63,415 nt of DNA, taken from positions 1 to 63,415 of IMG/VR virus record IMGVR_UViG_3300025085_000016. One strand, written 5' to 3'. Positions within the stretch are counted from its first letter, which is position 1. The number at the start of each line of letters is the position of its first letter. Positions 8,192 to 15,330 of the stretch are shown piece by piece. The translations under genes were made by a program, and so were the position numbers. The notes beneath the pieces were generated by a model. That model had not been told where the DNA came from. It saw only the letters and a list, made by a program, of their open reading frames with translations, and made no database searches. Origin of the DNA: a virus.

Positions 8192-9283
8192 CTACTCTGT
8201 GCCGCTCATCATGGCGGCAAGGGTTTCCTCACCGAACGACATCTGTTGACGACCTGTGGGATCGCCACCGCTCTCTGCTGTCACACCATTAAAGGAGGAC
8301 TGCCGAGTTCGACTTGTATTGGTTCTTCCACGCATTGCAGAGCGTTGCTGCTGCGCCGTTGACTGTGCTTGTTGTGACTGCTGAACTGGAGCCGCTGCTT
8401 GTGCAGTTGCGCCGCCCATTGCCATCTGTGCGTACTGGATCTGCTTTGTCACAGACGAAACACCGTCTTGTGCAAAAGAATCCATGTGCTGAAGGAATTG
8501 GTGTCCGCTGTCGCTGTAGATGTAATCTCCCGACATTGGATCTTTCAGAAACTGCCCTGTAGCTGGATCTTGTTGGTATAGCCAACTTGCGTTCTGATTG
8601 ATAAACGAATCAACCTGAGCGTTCTCTTGAGCCTGTGTTTGCTTCTGCTCGTAGGAACTCTCAAACCTCTCCTGAATCATTTGCTCCACACGCTGGTCTA
8701 CAGCGGCGGCGAACTGCCGAGGATCTTGAAGCACCTCTTGCCACTGACGAAGCTTGCGATCAATCCCCAGAATCTTGTCTCTGGTGTCATCATCGACATG
8801 CTCAGCAATCGTCCTGTTGCCCTCCTCATCAACTTCGATGTATTGATTTGCCCATGCAGGGTCTTGCCAACCATCAACCAATTCGCTCAGCGGATCTTTC
8901 TTCTGAGGCTCTTGTGTAACTGGCTCTGGAGCAGTTGTGTTGTGGCTCTGAAGTTGCTGTTGATAGAATTTTAGCTGGTCAGCATATGTGTTTATCTGCT
9001 GATCTCGCTGCCGGTTGGATTCAATCAACGCCCTTACAGCATTGTCAGCATCTTCAAATGATTGCAGTCCAGCCTTCTGAAGTTCAGTTTGCCAAGCTGG
9101 TTCGGCTTCAGCGGCTTCCGTGCCGCTGTCGCCTTCCTCCTGAAGAGCTAACGGGGAATGCTCTTCTGGGAGTTGTGTTTCTTGATCTTGCGCAGGCTGA
9201 TCCTGAGCTTCCAGCTCTTGCTCGGCTGCATCGAGTGCTTCCTGCTCTGTATCGTTTAGTTCAACAGAGTCGTCAGATGGCAT
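8192..9283 (-). CDS. Capsid scaffolding protein, 363 aa
   Basis: The protein is very acidic at the N-terminus (residues 1-70, rich in E, D and Q). The middle is glutamine-rich and predicted helical, and the C-terminus is basic and Q/S/R-rich (RSAMRGRTNTSRTRQSS). This is the usual build of an internal scaffold that nucleates procapsid assembly and leaves before packaging. It is immediately upstream of the capsid gene and is the first gene of the leftward late block. The upstream 133 bases are the divergent promoter region. Confidence 0.8.
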   Translation of the reverse strand: MPSDDSVELNDTEQEALDAAEQELEAQDQPAQDQETQLPEEHSPLALQEEGDSGTEAAEAEPAWQTELQKAGLQSFEDADNAVRALIESNRQRDQQINTYADQLKFYQQQLQSHNTTAPEPVTQEPQKKDPLSELVDGWQDPAWANQYIEVDEEGNRTIAEHVDDDTRDKILGIDRKLRQWQEVLQDPRQFAAAVDQRVEQMIQERFESSYEQKQTQAQENAQVDSFINQNASWLYQQDPATGQFLKDPMSGDYIYSDSGHQFLQHMDSFAQDGVSSVTKQIQYAQMAMGGATAQAAAPVQQSQQAQSTAQQQRSAMRGRTNTSRTRQSSFNGVTAESGGDPTGRQQMSFGEETLAAMMSGTE

Positions 9284-9299
9284 TTGTCTTTTCCATTTG

Positions 9300-9335
9300 C
9301 TGCGGTTTCAAAACAACATCACCGCAGTTTGAAAC
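9300..9335. promoter_or_regulatory. Interlocked inverted repeats in divergent promoter region
   Basis: Two overlapping inverted repeats lie between the leftward scaffold gene and the rightward HTH gene. CTGCGGT (9300-9306) pairs with ACCGCAG (9321-9327). GTTTCAAA (9305-9312) pairs with TTTGAAAC (9328-9335). The arms cannot both pair at once. The site is a candidate operator for control of the late operon, with the small HTH protein at 9417 as a natural candidate binder (inference). Confidence 0.5.
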
Positions 9336-9416
9336 ACATCTGAAGCACAGCAAGCTTAAACAGGGGGTGTCGGCCAGCTTTGTACTGGAATACACAAAAA
9401 CGGGAAAAGAAATTTG

Positions 9417-9653
9417 ATGGTGAAAGATACGCAAGACGAGACAAAGGCGTTGATGCCTCTGACTGATCTAAGGGCGGCACTCAAGAAGAAAGGTATTATT
9501 GACGTACCAAGGTCTACTGTTCGCAACTGGTACTTGTTTGGAGTTTCTACTCCTAGCGGTAGAATCAAACTGAAGACTCGAAAGGTGGGGAGCAGGCGAA
9601 TGTCGTCTGTGAAATGGACTCTTGACTTCTTGGACGAACAAGACTCCACCTAA
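9417..9653 (+). CDS. Small HTH/excisionase-type DNA-binding protein, 78 aa
   Basis: The protein contains LTDLRAALKKKGI, followed by VPRSTVRNWYLFGV and a basic stretch (KLKTRKVGSRRMSS). This is the look of a small winged-helix or MerR/excisionase-like DNA-binding domain, in which STVRNW would be the recognition helix. ATG at 9417 is preferred over the TTG one codon upstream. It is the first gene of a short rightward operon facing away from the late operon. It may control the divergent promoter region between them. Confidence 0.7.
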   Translation: MVKDTQDETKALMPLTDLRAALKKKGIIDVPRSTVRNWYLFGVSTPSGRIKLKTRKVGSRRMSSVKWTLDFLDEQDST

Positions 9654-9673
9654 CACAAGCCACGGAGGTTGAT

Positions 9674-10363
9674 GTGAGAGTTCTAATTATCGGAGATACC
9701 CACTGCCCAGCTATGCACCCTCGCTACCCAGAGTGGTTAGCGGAAATTCACAGCCAGTGGCAATGCGAGCGAGTCGTTCACATCGGGGATCTAGTTGACA
9801 ACTTGGCACTCAACTTTCACAAGAAGAACCCCAAGCTAAAGAACCCTGTCCGAGAGAAAGAGAAAGCACAGGAACAGGTTGCTAAGCTGACTGGCTTCTT
9901 TCCAAAAGCTGACTGGCTACTGGGAAACCATGACATCCTGCCTTGGAGATGGGCGGACGAAGTTGGACTTCCCCATGACTACCTGAGAAAGCCGGGGCAT
10001 ATCTGGAGTGTGAAATGGAAAGCACACCCTCGCTACACTGACCTAAAGATCGACGGAGTCCTGTACCGTCACGGAGACAAAGGAAAGGGCGGTCGCATGG
10101 CTGCACTCAGCAATGCTGCCTGCGAACATGTATCTCTAGTTCAGGGACACCTTCATCAGCAAGGCGGCGTTGAGTACATGGCAAACAGCAAGCATCGCAT
10201 ATTTGGATGCCAGACTGGATGTGGGGTTGACGACAAAAGCCTCCATTTCGAGTACGGAAGAAAGTACAACCAAAAAAGCATATTGGGATGCTCAGTGGTA
10301 GTGGACGGACACACTGCATACTTTGAACCAATGCCCGATAAACTTGCAAAGGATTTGAAATGA
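9674..10363 (+). CDS. Calcineurin-like metallophosphoesterase, 229 aa
   Basis: The start is GTG at 9674 with GGAGG five bases upstream. All metal-binding motifs of the family are present in order: GDTH (residues 7-10), GDLVD, GNHD, a later RHGD and GHLH. The enzyme should hydrolyse phosphomonoesters or phosphodiesters with a two-metal centre. Phage members act on nucleotides, DNA ends or RNA, and the substrate here cannot be told from sequence. It overlaps the next small gene by 4 bases (ATGA). Confidence 0.9.
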   Translation: MRVLIIGDTHCPAMHPRYPEWLAEIHSQWQCERVVHIGDLVDNLALNFHKKNPKLKNPVREKEKAQEQVAKLTGFFPKADWLLGNHDILPWRWADEVGLPHDYLRKPGHIWSVKWKAHPRYTDLKIDGVLYRHGDKGKGGRMAALSNAACEHVSLVQGHLHQQGGVEYMANSKHRIFGCQTGCGVDDKSLHFEYGRKYNQKSILGCSVVVDGHTAYFEPMPDKLAKDLK

Positions 10364-10599
10364 AAACGAACGACATCGTTGCGGTGACATTCTTAGATCA
10401 TGTTGAGTCACCAAAGGTTTCCAAAGCTGAGAAATTCACAGTATTCGGTAGGGTGATTCAAGTGACATCACGATCTATCATCGTCGGAGCTTGGTGCTAC
10501 GCAAACAAACGTAGGAAGTGCGATCACAATACGAACACATACACAATCCTAAGATCGTGTATCGAGAATGTTGACATCTTAGTTCCGAAAGAAGACTAG
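10360..10599 (+). CDS. Hypothetical protein, 79 aa
   Basis: The start overlaps the stop of the phosphoesterase gene (ATGA), indicating translational coupling. The protein looks like a small beta-barrel (VAVTFLDHVES, FTVFGRVIQVTSRSIIVGAW) and has two cysteines near the basic segment ANKRRKCDH. It ends at the convergent junction with the leftward DNA-processing operon and overlaps the end of that operon's last gene by 4 bases. Family and function are not recognised. Confidence 0.75.
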   Translation: MKTNDIVAVTFLDHVESPKVSKAEKFTVFGRVIQVTSRSIIVGAWCYANKRRKCDHNTNTYTILRSCIENVDILVPKED

Positions 10600-10883
10600 C
10601 GTGGCCTTTTTCTTCTGAGCCTAGCCCCATGCTTTCGTGCGTCTAGGTATCTTGCGAGCCTACGCTGGCGATACGTCTTGGGGTACAGGTTGATGTCACT
10701 TGCTCTCTTTTTGCTCGGCCTGTGGTCGCTCACTCTGATCTTTAGCGACCTCTTGTCCTTCTTCGCGTAGACGTATCTGCTCAGGCTCTTGTTGCTCCTG
10801 CCTTGGGAAACAGACCATCCCCGTCTCTTGAAAGTATCCACAACCGACCGTACAACTCTTGCAATCGACTGAGCGTCTGTCAT
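10596..10883 (-). CDS. Small basic phage protein, 95 aa
   Basis: The start at 10883 (MTDAQSIARVV) is preferred over an upstream codon. The protein is basic throughout and contains SLSRYVYAKKDKRSLKIRVSDH, a pattern that recurs in small phage proteins of unknown role. The remainder is arginine-rich (TYRQRRLARYLDARKHGARL). Its first 188 bases overlap, in another frame, the 3' part of the gene at 10696-10959. It is the last gene of the leftward DNA-processing operon. Confidence 0.7.
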   Translation of the reverse strand: MTDAQSIARVVRSVVDTFKRRGWSVSQGRSNKSLSRYVYAKKDKRSLKIRVSDHRPSKKRASDINLYPKTYRQRRLARYLDARKHGARLRRKRPR

Positions 10884-10959
10884 TCCATCTGATCTCGTCG
10901 TAGTTAGAATCAAACTTGTTTTTATCTACTGGTCGTGGCGCATCGCCTTTGCCGTTCAC
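10696..10959 (-). CDS. Small phage protein with GDAPRPVDKNKFDSNYDEI motif, 87 aa
   Basis: GTG at 10959 is chosen because it overlaps the stop of the 26-aa gene (GTGA) and has GGAGG at normal spacing; ATG at 10962 is the alternative. The first 26 residues match a short phage protein usually only 30-50 residues long. Here the frame continues for about 60 more residues over the start of the gene at 10596-10883 in a different frame. The extension is rich in glutamine, glutamate and lysine and may be a read-on tail, so the true C-terminus is uncertain. Confidence 0.6.
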   Translation of the reverse strand: MNGKGDAPRPVDKNKFDSNYDEIRWNDRRSVDCKSCTVGCGYFQETGMVCFPRQEQQEPEQIRLREEGQEVAKDQSERPQAEQKESK

Positions 10960-11036
10960 CATCCCCTCCGTGATATGAGAAGCAAGGCTACAGCGATCAT
11001 CATGGCCCCGATGATTAACATCCAGACTGCGATCAT
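10956..11036 (-). CDS. 26-residue single-span membrane peptide
   Basis: The peptide begins MIAVWMLIIGAMMIAVALLL and ends ISRRGW: one hydrophobic helix followed by two arginines. The start shares a base with the stop of the upstream nuclease gene (TGATG). A strong GGAGG lies six bases upstream, and the stop overlaps the GTG of the next gene. Both junctions are typical of real coupled phage genes, which supports expression despite the short length. The role is unknown; the inner membrane is its likely site. Confidence 0.65.
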   Translation of the reverse strand: MIAVWMLIIGAMMIAVALLLISRRGW

Positions 11037-11404
11037 CACTCACCTCCCCCGGCTTGTTCGATGATGGCTCTCTCAAGTAGATGGACCCTCTGCTTGAGAT
11101 TCGCCATTTCTTTCTGCTGGTCGAGCCAGTCAAACCAATCAATCAAAACAAGAGATGTGCCACCGTCCTCCCTGAAGACAACAACATCAACATGCTCTGT
11201 TGGTTTCAGGAACTTGGCGATTGACTTTCGCCGTTTCGCCTGCACCTTCTGGCCGTTCACTAGGCAATCAACTTCCTCATGCATACCCATCGAACGACCG
11301 TCCGACCCCCAAGCCCGCTTAGCCTCTAGGCCGGATGCCTCGGCCTGCTTGACCAGTTCTCGCTCATATCCGTTTCCCTTGCGCTTGCTTGCACTACCAC
11401 CCAT
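11036..11404 (-). CDS. Resolvase-like PD-(D/E)XK nuclease, 122 aa
   Basis: The sequence opens KRKGNGYERELVKQAEASGL, then GMHEEVDCLVNGQKVQAKRR. This is the E, D, QxK arrangement of archaeal Hjc-type Holliday junction resolvases and related phage nucleases. A coiled-coil tail (NLKQRVHLLERAIIEQ) follows. It likely cleaves branched DNA during recombination or before packaging. It is coupled to its neighbours by TAATG upstream and TGATG downstream. The fold call rests on motif order. The exact substrate is inferred. Confidence 0.75.
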   Translation of the reverse strand: MGGSASKRKGNGYERELVKQAEASGLEAKRAWGSDGRSMGMHEEVDCLVNGQKVQAKRRKSIAKFLKPTEHVDVVVFREDGGTSLVLIDWFDWLDQQKEMANLKQRVHLLERAIIEQAGGGE

Positions 11405-11658
11405 TACTCATCCCCTCGTAGACATGTGACATTGAACGTGACCTTCGCTTCCACATCGAAAGGAAACTCCTTTCCACTTCCGTCCTGATCGCGGACAAGT
11501 ATTCGCAGAGTTCTAGGGGTCTTTTTTTCTTTGCTGAAGTTGTACTTCCAGATCGCCATTCGTCTTGCAGCCTCTGCCATAGTGACGCTTCCCATCACCA
11601 TCCACTTAGGCCAATCTTTGTGGCCCTCGACTTTTGCCTCTCTTATTATTGGCTTCAT
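11404..11658 (-). CDS. Hypothetical protein, 84 aa
   Basis: The start at 11658 (MKPIIREAKVEG) overlaps the stop of the upstream gene by 4 bases. The protein has mixed charge with MVMGSVTMAEAARRMAIWKYNF in the middle and a beta-rich end (RTLRILVRDQDG, AKVTFNVTCL). No family is recognised. It sits between a helical protein and the resolvase-like nuclease in a tightly packed operon, so a role in DNA metabolism is likely but not shown. Confidence 0.7.
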   Translation of the reverse strand: MKPIIREAKVEGHKDWPKWMVMGSVTMAEAARRMAIWKYNFSKEKKTPRTLRILVRDQDGSGKEFPFDVEAKVTFNVTCLRGDE

Positions 11659-12083
11659 GCTGACACCCCGTTCTGTTCGACTTCCTGTTGCATGTCTTTT
11701 AGTCTCGCAAGGCAAATCTCAACCTTCTCGATGGCAGTGCTTACATCACCTCCAAGCTGATGTATCGTTGCCTGATCCACTGCATCAGACAACTTTCTTT
11801 GTGCGTTATTCAAATTGACAGTTGCGATAAGGCTCTCGGAAACACTTGCACCTACCTTAACACCCCACCCCGCAAACACGCGACGACACTCTGCAATGTC
11901 CACCGCATCTTTGGTCTTCACTGCCTTGATGCACTTGCCTATCAACTCGGACTGTAGCTCGTCTTCGTTGATCGAATCCAAAATTAGCTGCCGGTCAATG
12001 TCGCGAGCCATCGCCATCCCTAACAAGATGCACTCCATCCTAAAGTGTCTTGCTGCTTTCATCTGTTCAGTTGTTCTGCTCAT
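11655..12083 (-). CDS. Helical protein, possibly DnaB N-domain-like, 142 aa
   Basis: The start at 12083 (MSRTTEQMKAARHFRMEC) is inferred, because the longer frame runs back into the tRNA-like region. Residues about 14-55 (RMECILLGMAMARDIDRQ, then EDELQSELIGKCIKAV) resemble the N-terminal helical domain of DnaB-type helicases, which also binds primase or loaders. The rest is helical with a coiled-coil end. A stand-alone N-domain could recruit or modulate the host helicase, but this is only a suggestion from the pattern. Confidence 0.6.
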   Translation of the reverse strand: MSRTTEQMKAARHFRMECILLGMAMARDIDRQLILDSINEDELQSELIGKCIKAVKTKDAVDIAECRRVFAGWGVKVGASVSESLIATVNLNNAQRKLSDAVDQATIHQLGGDVSTAIEKVEICLARLKDMQQEVEQNGVSA

Positions 12084-12251
12084 AAGTAACCTATTAGTAA
12101 TGTTGCTGGTTTGGTGAAGACGTAACGCTCCGCTATCCAGCATCGACAGATACTGGCAGGGAGCTTCGTTTTGCTGGTTCGGAGCCAGACGCAACGAGAG
12201 GGGTGCTATCACTTTCCCTCAGATGTTCAAGGCACATCCTCCAAAGCCTAA

Positions 12252-12338
12252 AGGGGGTGCGGGAGTCGAACCCGCTCGGTAGCGATGCACAGCGAGCTGC
12301 TGCGTTGGTCACCGCGAAGTGCCGTTCCATTACCCCAA
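12252..12338 (-). tRNA. tRNA-like element, probably degenerate
   Basis: On the minus strand there is a perfect T arm (GCGGG, loop TTCGACT, CCCGC at 12259-12275). It is followed by ACCCCC, which pairs with GGGGT at 12332-12336. The total of about 87 bases would suit a long-variable-arm tRNA. No anticodon stem with a proper seven-base loop and U33 can be drawn, so it is probably a decayed tRNA or a tRNA-like processing element. It lies in the gap between the DUF736-like gene and the gene at 11655-12083. Confidence 0.4.
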
Positions 12339-12342
12339 ACAC

Positions 12343-12582
12343 CTAGAAAGGTGCGTCTGCATCTGCCGAGGCAGTCGATGCTGACTGAGGTGCAGCATCC
12401 TTCACCTCAAAGCTCAAGCTCATAAACTTCATCCCCGACTTCGCCGTCTTGATCCAACTGGAGATCGAGTATTCCTTGCCGTCGATCTCGCAGTTCCCCC
12501 GGTACTGAGGCTGCTTGTTCTCGTCGGTCGCCTTGTCGTTCTTGAACAGAACTCCCCGCATGTTGTTGTCGTAATCCTTCAT
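12343..12582 (-). CDS. DUF736-like single-strand-binding-type protein, 79 aa
   Basis: ATG at 12582 has AGGAG five bases upstream. The sequence begins MKDYDNNMRGVLFKND and continues with CEIDGKEYSISSWIKTAKSG and KFMSLSFEV, matching the DUF736 pattern. It ends in an acidic, hydrophobic tip (ADADAPF) like that of SSB proteins. A role in coating or handling single-stranded DNA beside the helicase and exonuclease is likely. Its 5' two-thirds overlap another frame (12407-12775). Confidence 0.75.
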   Translation of the reverse strand: MKDYDNNMRGVLFKNDKATDENKQPQYRGNCEIDGKEYSISSWIKTAKSGMKFMSLSFEVKDAAPQSASTASADADAPF

Positions 12583-12775
12583 CATCTCTCCTAAAGTGTG
12601 AAAGCCGCTCTTCGTATGCAGAGCGACACGAATCCATAAACTCTTCATCAAGCGTGTGAGGAAGCTTGTTGAGCGACTGCACACGCAAAACCTGACCGAG
12701 AAACTCCAACGCACCTAGCGTCCTGCAATCCTTAATGCACTGGAGCAAAAAGCCTTCATTGACTTCCGTGTTCAT
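12407..12775 (-). CDS. Small operon protein overlapping DUF736 gene, 122 aa
   Basis: The start overlaps the helicase stop (ATGA), and the first 60 residues (MNTEVNEGFLLQCIKDCRTL, then SYNTAX-free helical sequence to about SAYEERLSHF) look like a real small helical protein. The frame then stays open for a further 60 residues over the DUF736 gene, where the translated sequence is Q/R/E-rich and looks like an out-of-frame shadow. The functional protein may therefore be only the N-terminal half, or a frameshift may be involved. The family is unknown. Confidence 0.5.
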   Translation of the reverse strand: MNTEVNEGFLLQCIKDCRTLGALEFLGQVLRVQSLNKLPHTLDEEFMDSCRSAYEERLSHFRRDDEGLRQQHAGSSVQERQGDRREQAASVPGELRDRRQGILDLQLDQDGEVGDEVYELEL

Positions 12776-14346
12776 ATTCGCCTCCCTGCGTAGTAGTCCT
12801 TGACTGTCCGCCCCCAGTCTGAGCCGCGAGTCGGAAGCTGAACGCTTGATATTTCGTGCGGCTTCAAGACCTTTACGCCCTCTATGCGGGCCTGACGCTC
12901 AGCCTGCTTGTAGGCAAGCTTGATGGTCCCTTGTCCCTGCCCGTTTCGGAACGCATAGAGCTTCTGACGAACGATGTCATCGAATCGTTTTCGACGCTTG
13001 TGCTTCGTGAGACGACCCACTTTTCGCTCAGTGAGCTTGCCATCAATCTCTCGGACCATGCGTACACTGCGGTTGTGCTTGTGTCCGCACTCGAAGCAAA
13101 CACCACCACCTGTCCTAGCTGCGCCGCACTTTGGACAAACGATTGGTTCCAAACCTGAACCCTTCGCTTCTTGCCTGCGTTTCCTGAGATCCTTCTGCAT
13201 CGAGTTGTTCGTGCAGCCAAGCTCCCAATCGCGATCCACAAATGGAAAATCGTGGCGATCTGTGCTTCCAGAGTGATCCTGAATAATCACATGGTCGTAG
13301 TTCGAGTGATAACGAAGTACCCTGCCTACCGACTGGAGGTAAGTCGAGAGTCCTGCCATCGTCGAGCAGATGATCGCGTGATATAGCCACGGCATGTTGA
13401 CACTCTCGCGAAGTACAAACCGATTGTGAACGATCTTGAAAGTTCCATCCTTGGAACCATCAATCACCTCCTGACGAGCATCGACAGTAGAGTCGTACTC
13501 GTCCACACCACTGAAGTCCGCTCTGCACATGACAACCCTCGATCCGTCGATGGATGCGGTTCGTACTCCCCGCTGCATGAACTTGTAGACGTACCCAACC
13601 GCACTGCTCACATCCGGTGCGAACAGAACTGCGGGTAGGGCTTCAGGATTTAGACGTTTCCATTCGTCGTACACCCGTCCGTGGATTGACTCGATGTGAT
13701 TTATCTTTGCGTCGATAGCCGCTGATATTTCGCCCGACGACTGTATCTTCATTACATCGCGATCATTGCGAGCTACGCAAGCTGGTATCTCTGGAACAAA
13801 GACCTTTGCTGGCAAGTGAGCCTTGCAATCAAGAAGCTCTTGAAATGTTGGCCCCTGAACCAGTTCGTCATAGCTAGCAGAGAGTCCCACAGGTGTTGCG
13901 GTATAACCAATGATTGCCTTGCATCCATTCGTGCGGTGAGCATCAAACACTTCTTGAGCCTGCTTGCTCACCATCTGATGCGCTTCATCAACAATGACTA
14001 TGTCAGCGTCGAACACTGCACCAGACCGGGCTGCTACTGTCTGAAGTTGGCACACCTGAACTTTTGCAAAGAAGTCTTTCTTCGACTTGAAAGCTGCTGC
14101 GATCCCCCCATACCTAATCCCCGACTCCTCTAGCATGTCCATAAGCTGCTTCGTATTCTGGATGCGAACGGAGTACACCGCCACCTTCAGGTTGTTCTTC
14201 AACGCACCCTCGATGATTCGTCTCATCATCAGCGTCTTGCCTGCTCCACAGGGAGCGACAACACACCACCGCTTACACTTCTTCGCCCACATTACTTGGC
14301 AGTCGCGGTGAATCCTGTCTTGATGCGGCCAAGCTGTTAGTTTCAT
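12772..14346 (-). CDS. SF2 DEAH-box helicase with zinc module, 524 aa
   Basis: The start at 14346 (MKLTAWPHQD) overlaps the upstream stop (ATGA). Motif I is APCGAGKT (residues 31-38), followed by motif II DEAH, motif III TATP and motif VI QSVGRVLR. After the helicase core there is a zinc ribbon (CPKCG and CFECG) and a basic tail with KHKRRKRFDD. It should unwind or translocate on DNA with ATP. The early Q motif-like TAWPHQDR and the DEAH/SF2 signature fit phage replication or recombination helicases. The neighbours are an exonuclease, an SSB-like protein and a resolvase. Confidence 0.9.
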   Translation of the reverse strand: MKLTAWPHQDRIHRDCQVMWAKKCKRWCVVAPCGAGKTLMMRRIIEGALKNNLKVAVYSVRIQNTKQLMDMLEESGIRYGGIAAAFKSKKDFFAKVQVCQLQTVAARSGAVFDADIVIVDEAHQMVSKQAQEVFDAHRTNGCKAIIGYTATPVGLSASYDELVQGPTFQELLDCKAHLPAKVFVPEIPACVARNDRDVMKIQSSGEISAAIDAKINHIESIHGRVYDEWKRLNPEALPAVLFAPDVSSAVGYVYKFMQRGVRTASIDGSRVVMCRADFSGVDEYDSTVDARQEVIDGSKDGTFKIVHNRFVLRESVNMPWLYHAIICSTMAGLSTYLQSVGRVLRYHSNYDHVIIQDHSGSTDRHDFPFVDRDWELGCTNNSMQKDLRKRRQEAKGSGLEPIVCPKCGAARTGGGVCFECGHKHNRSVRMVREIDGKLTERKVGRLTKHKRRKRFDDIVRQKLYAFRNGQGQGTIKLAYKQAERQARIEGVKVLKPHEISSVQLPTRGSDWGRTVKDYYAGRRI

Positions 14347-14966
14347 ATCTGCTCCAATCTGTCTTCGATGAGATTGAGCATCCGGTCGAACTCTTTCCCG
14401 ATCAGCCCAAGCTGACCTGCGTTCTTTTTGAACTTGGCAAGAGCCTCCAAAGCCCGCCTTGCACACTGCTTTGCCTCGTCGCCAGTCACTGGTTCGCTTG
14501 AGGGGCTGGATTCAGGAGTGTCAACTTGAGTTGACATCTTGGGGGTCGGTGCTGGAGAAGAGACTTCCTTGACTGCCTTCTTCATAAGCGATGTTGTGAC
14601 GACTTGTTTTCCCTCGTCCGCTGCCATGTCACGCGCTTTCTCGATGACTTCAGCAGCAGACGAATCATCCATTCCGATAAGCGGTCTAACAGAAGCTTCG
14701 TGAAGATCGCTTACGTCAATGTTCTGAGACAGCCTTTTCGCCATATCGACAAAGTCAATTATCTGGTGAACCCTCTGCCTACTGATTTGCCACTTCTCTT
14801 TGCAGTACGACTCAAAGTTGGTGTACCCAACAGATATGTAGAGCCTGCTGTCTCTGATCTCTTTTAGTGCAGCGTAGCCTTCCCTTTGCTTCTTGCGACC
14901 GTGTTCGACGATCTTCTCCAGATTCTCAAGGCGAGTCTTGTCTGCTTCCGTTACTTCAAGTTCCAT
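14343..14966 (-). CDS. ParB-type HTH protein, 207 aa
   Basis: ATG at 14966 has AAGGA seven bases upstream. Residues about 20-130 hold a helical core (REGYAALKEIRDSRLYIS, SRQRVHQIIDFVDMAKRL, HEASVRPLIGM) that looks like the HTH domain of ParB/KorB proteins. The ParB nuclease-like N-domain is missing. A low-complexity linker (PAPTPKM, STQVD, TPESSPSSEP) follows, then a helical C-terminus. The linker's STQVD is encoded by a copy of the dispersed palindrome at 14519-14536. It is a candidate binder of that palindrome (inference). It is coupled to the downstream helicase. Confidence 0.65.
   Translation of the reverse strand: MELEVTEADKTRLENLEKIVEHGRKKQREGYAALKEIRDSRLYISVGYTNFESYCKEKWQISRQRVHQIIDFVDMAKRLSQNIDVSDLHEASVRPLIGMDDSSAAEVIEKARDMAADEGKQVVTTSLMKKAVKEVSSPAPTPKMSTQVDTPESSPSSEPVTGDEAKQCARRALEALAKFKKNAGQLGLIGKEFDRMLNLIEDRLEQI
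14519..14536. repeat. Dispersed palindrome type 1, copy 2 (in coding linker)
   Basis: TGTCAACTTGAGTTGACA lies in frame within the ParB-HTH-like gene and encodes STQVD between the HTH core and the C-terminal helices. It is identical to the copies at 3929, 22449 and 34599 and has the same orientation. Confidence 0.95.
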
Positions 14967-14976
14967 CTTTAGATCC

Positions 14977-15330
14977 TTATTTGATTCTGATTCCACAAAC
15001 GGTTCGACCCGCGAACCGCACCTTGTTGTCTACATAGAGAGTGACGGTCTTACCCGCCCATTCGCGAACGTCCGTCCCGAACTTCGCTACCATCGTTTTC
15101 CTGTTGGTGTTGTTAAGAACCAACTGCTTTTGCTTCTTCTCAAACTCAAGCGTGTAGACAGTCGGTTCCTTCCTACCCTTGTCAAACTCGACATCCTTGT
15201 AGCGGTGACAGCGAACGACTTTGACTTTGACATCACCGACATCAAGCAAGTCCTCGCTCGCCAACCACGGAGACTCCTTCATCTCCGAACTTCTCCCCTC
15301 AAACACTTCCCCGTTTGGTTTTTTATTCAT
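14977..15330 (-). CDS. Conserved phage DNA-metabolism protein, OB-like, 117 aa
   Basis: The start at 15330 (MNKKPNGEVFEG) has GGAGG upstream and lies within the 3' end of the exonuclease gene. The core ESPWLASEDLLDVGDVKVKV, then TVYTLEFEKKQKQLVLNNTN and GKTVTLYVDNKVRFAG, is a pattern often found next to phage PD-(D/E)XK exonucleases. The alternating strands and the late TLYVD segment suggest an OB-like barrel. It may be the single-strand-binding or annealing partner of the exonuclease, inferred from neighbourhood. Confidence 0.7.
   Translation of the reverse strand: MNKKPNGEVFEGRSSEMKESPWLASEDLLDVGDVKVKVVRCHRYKDVEFDKGRKEPTVYTLEFEKKQKQLVLNNTNRKTMVAKFGTDVREWAGKTVTLYVDNKVRFAGRTVCGIRIK

Noticed and set aside
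12252-12338. Functional tRNA gene on the minus strand
   Set aside because: The T arm and part of the acceptor are good, but no proper anticodon stem-loop with U33 can be formed, so it is listed only as tRNA-like.
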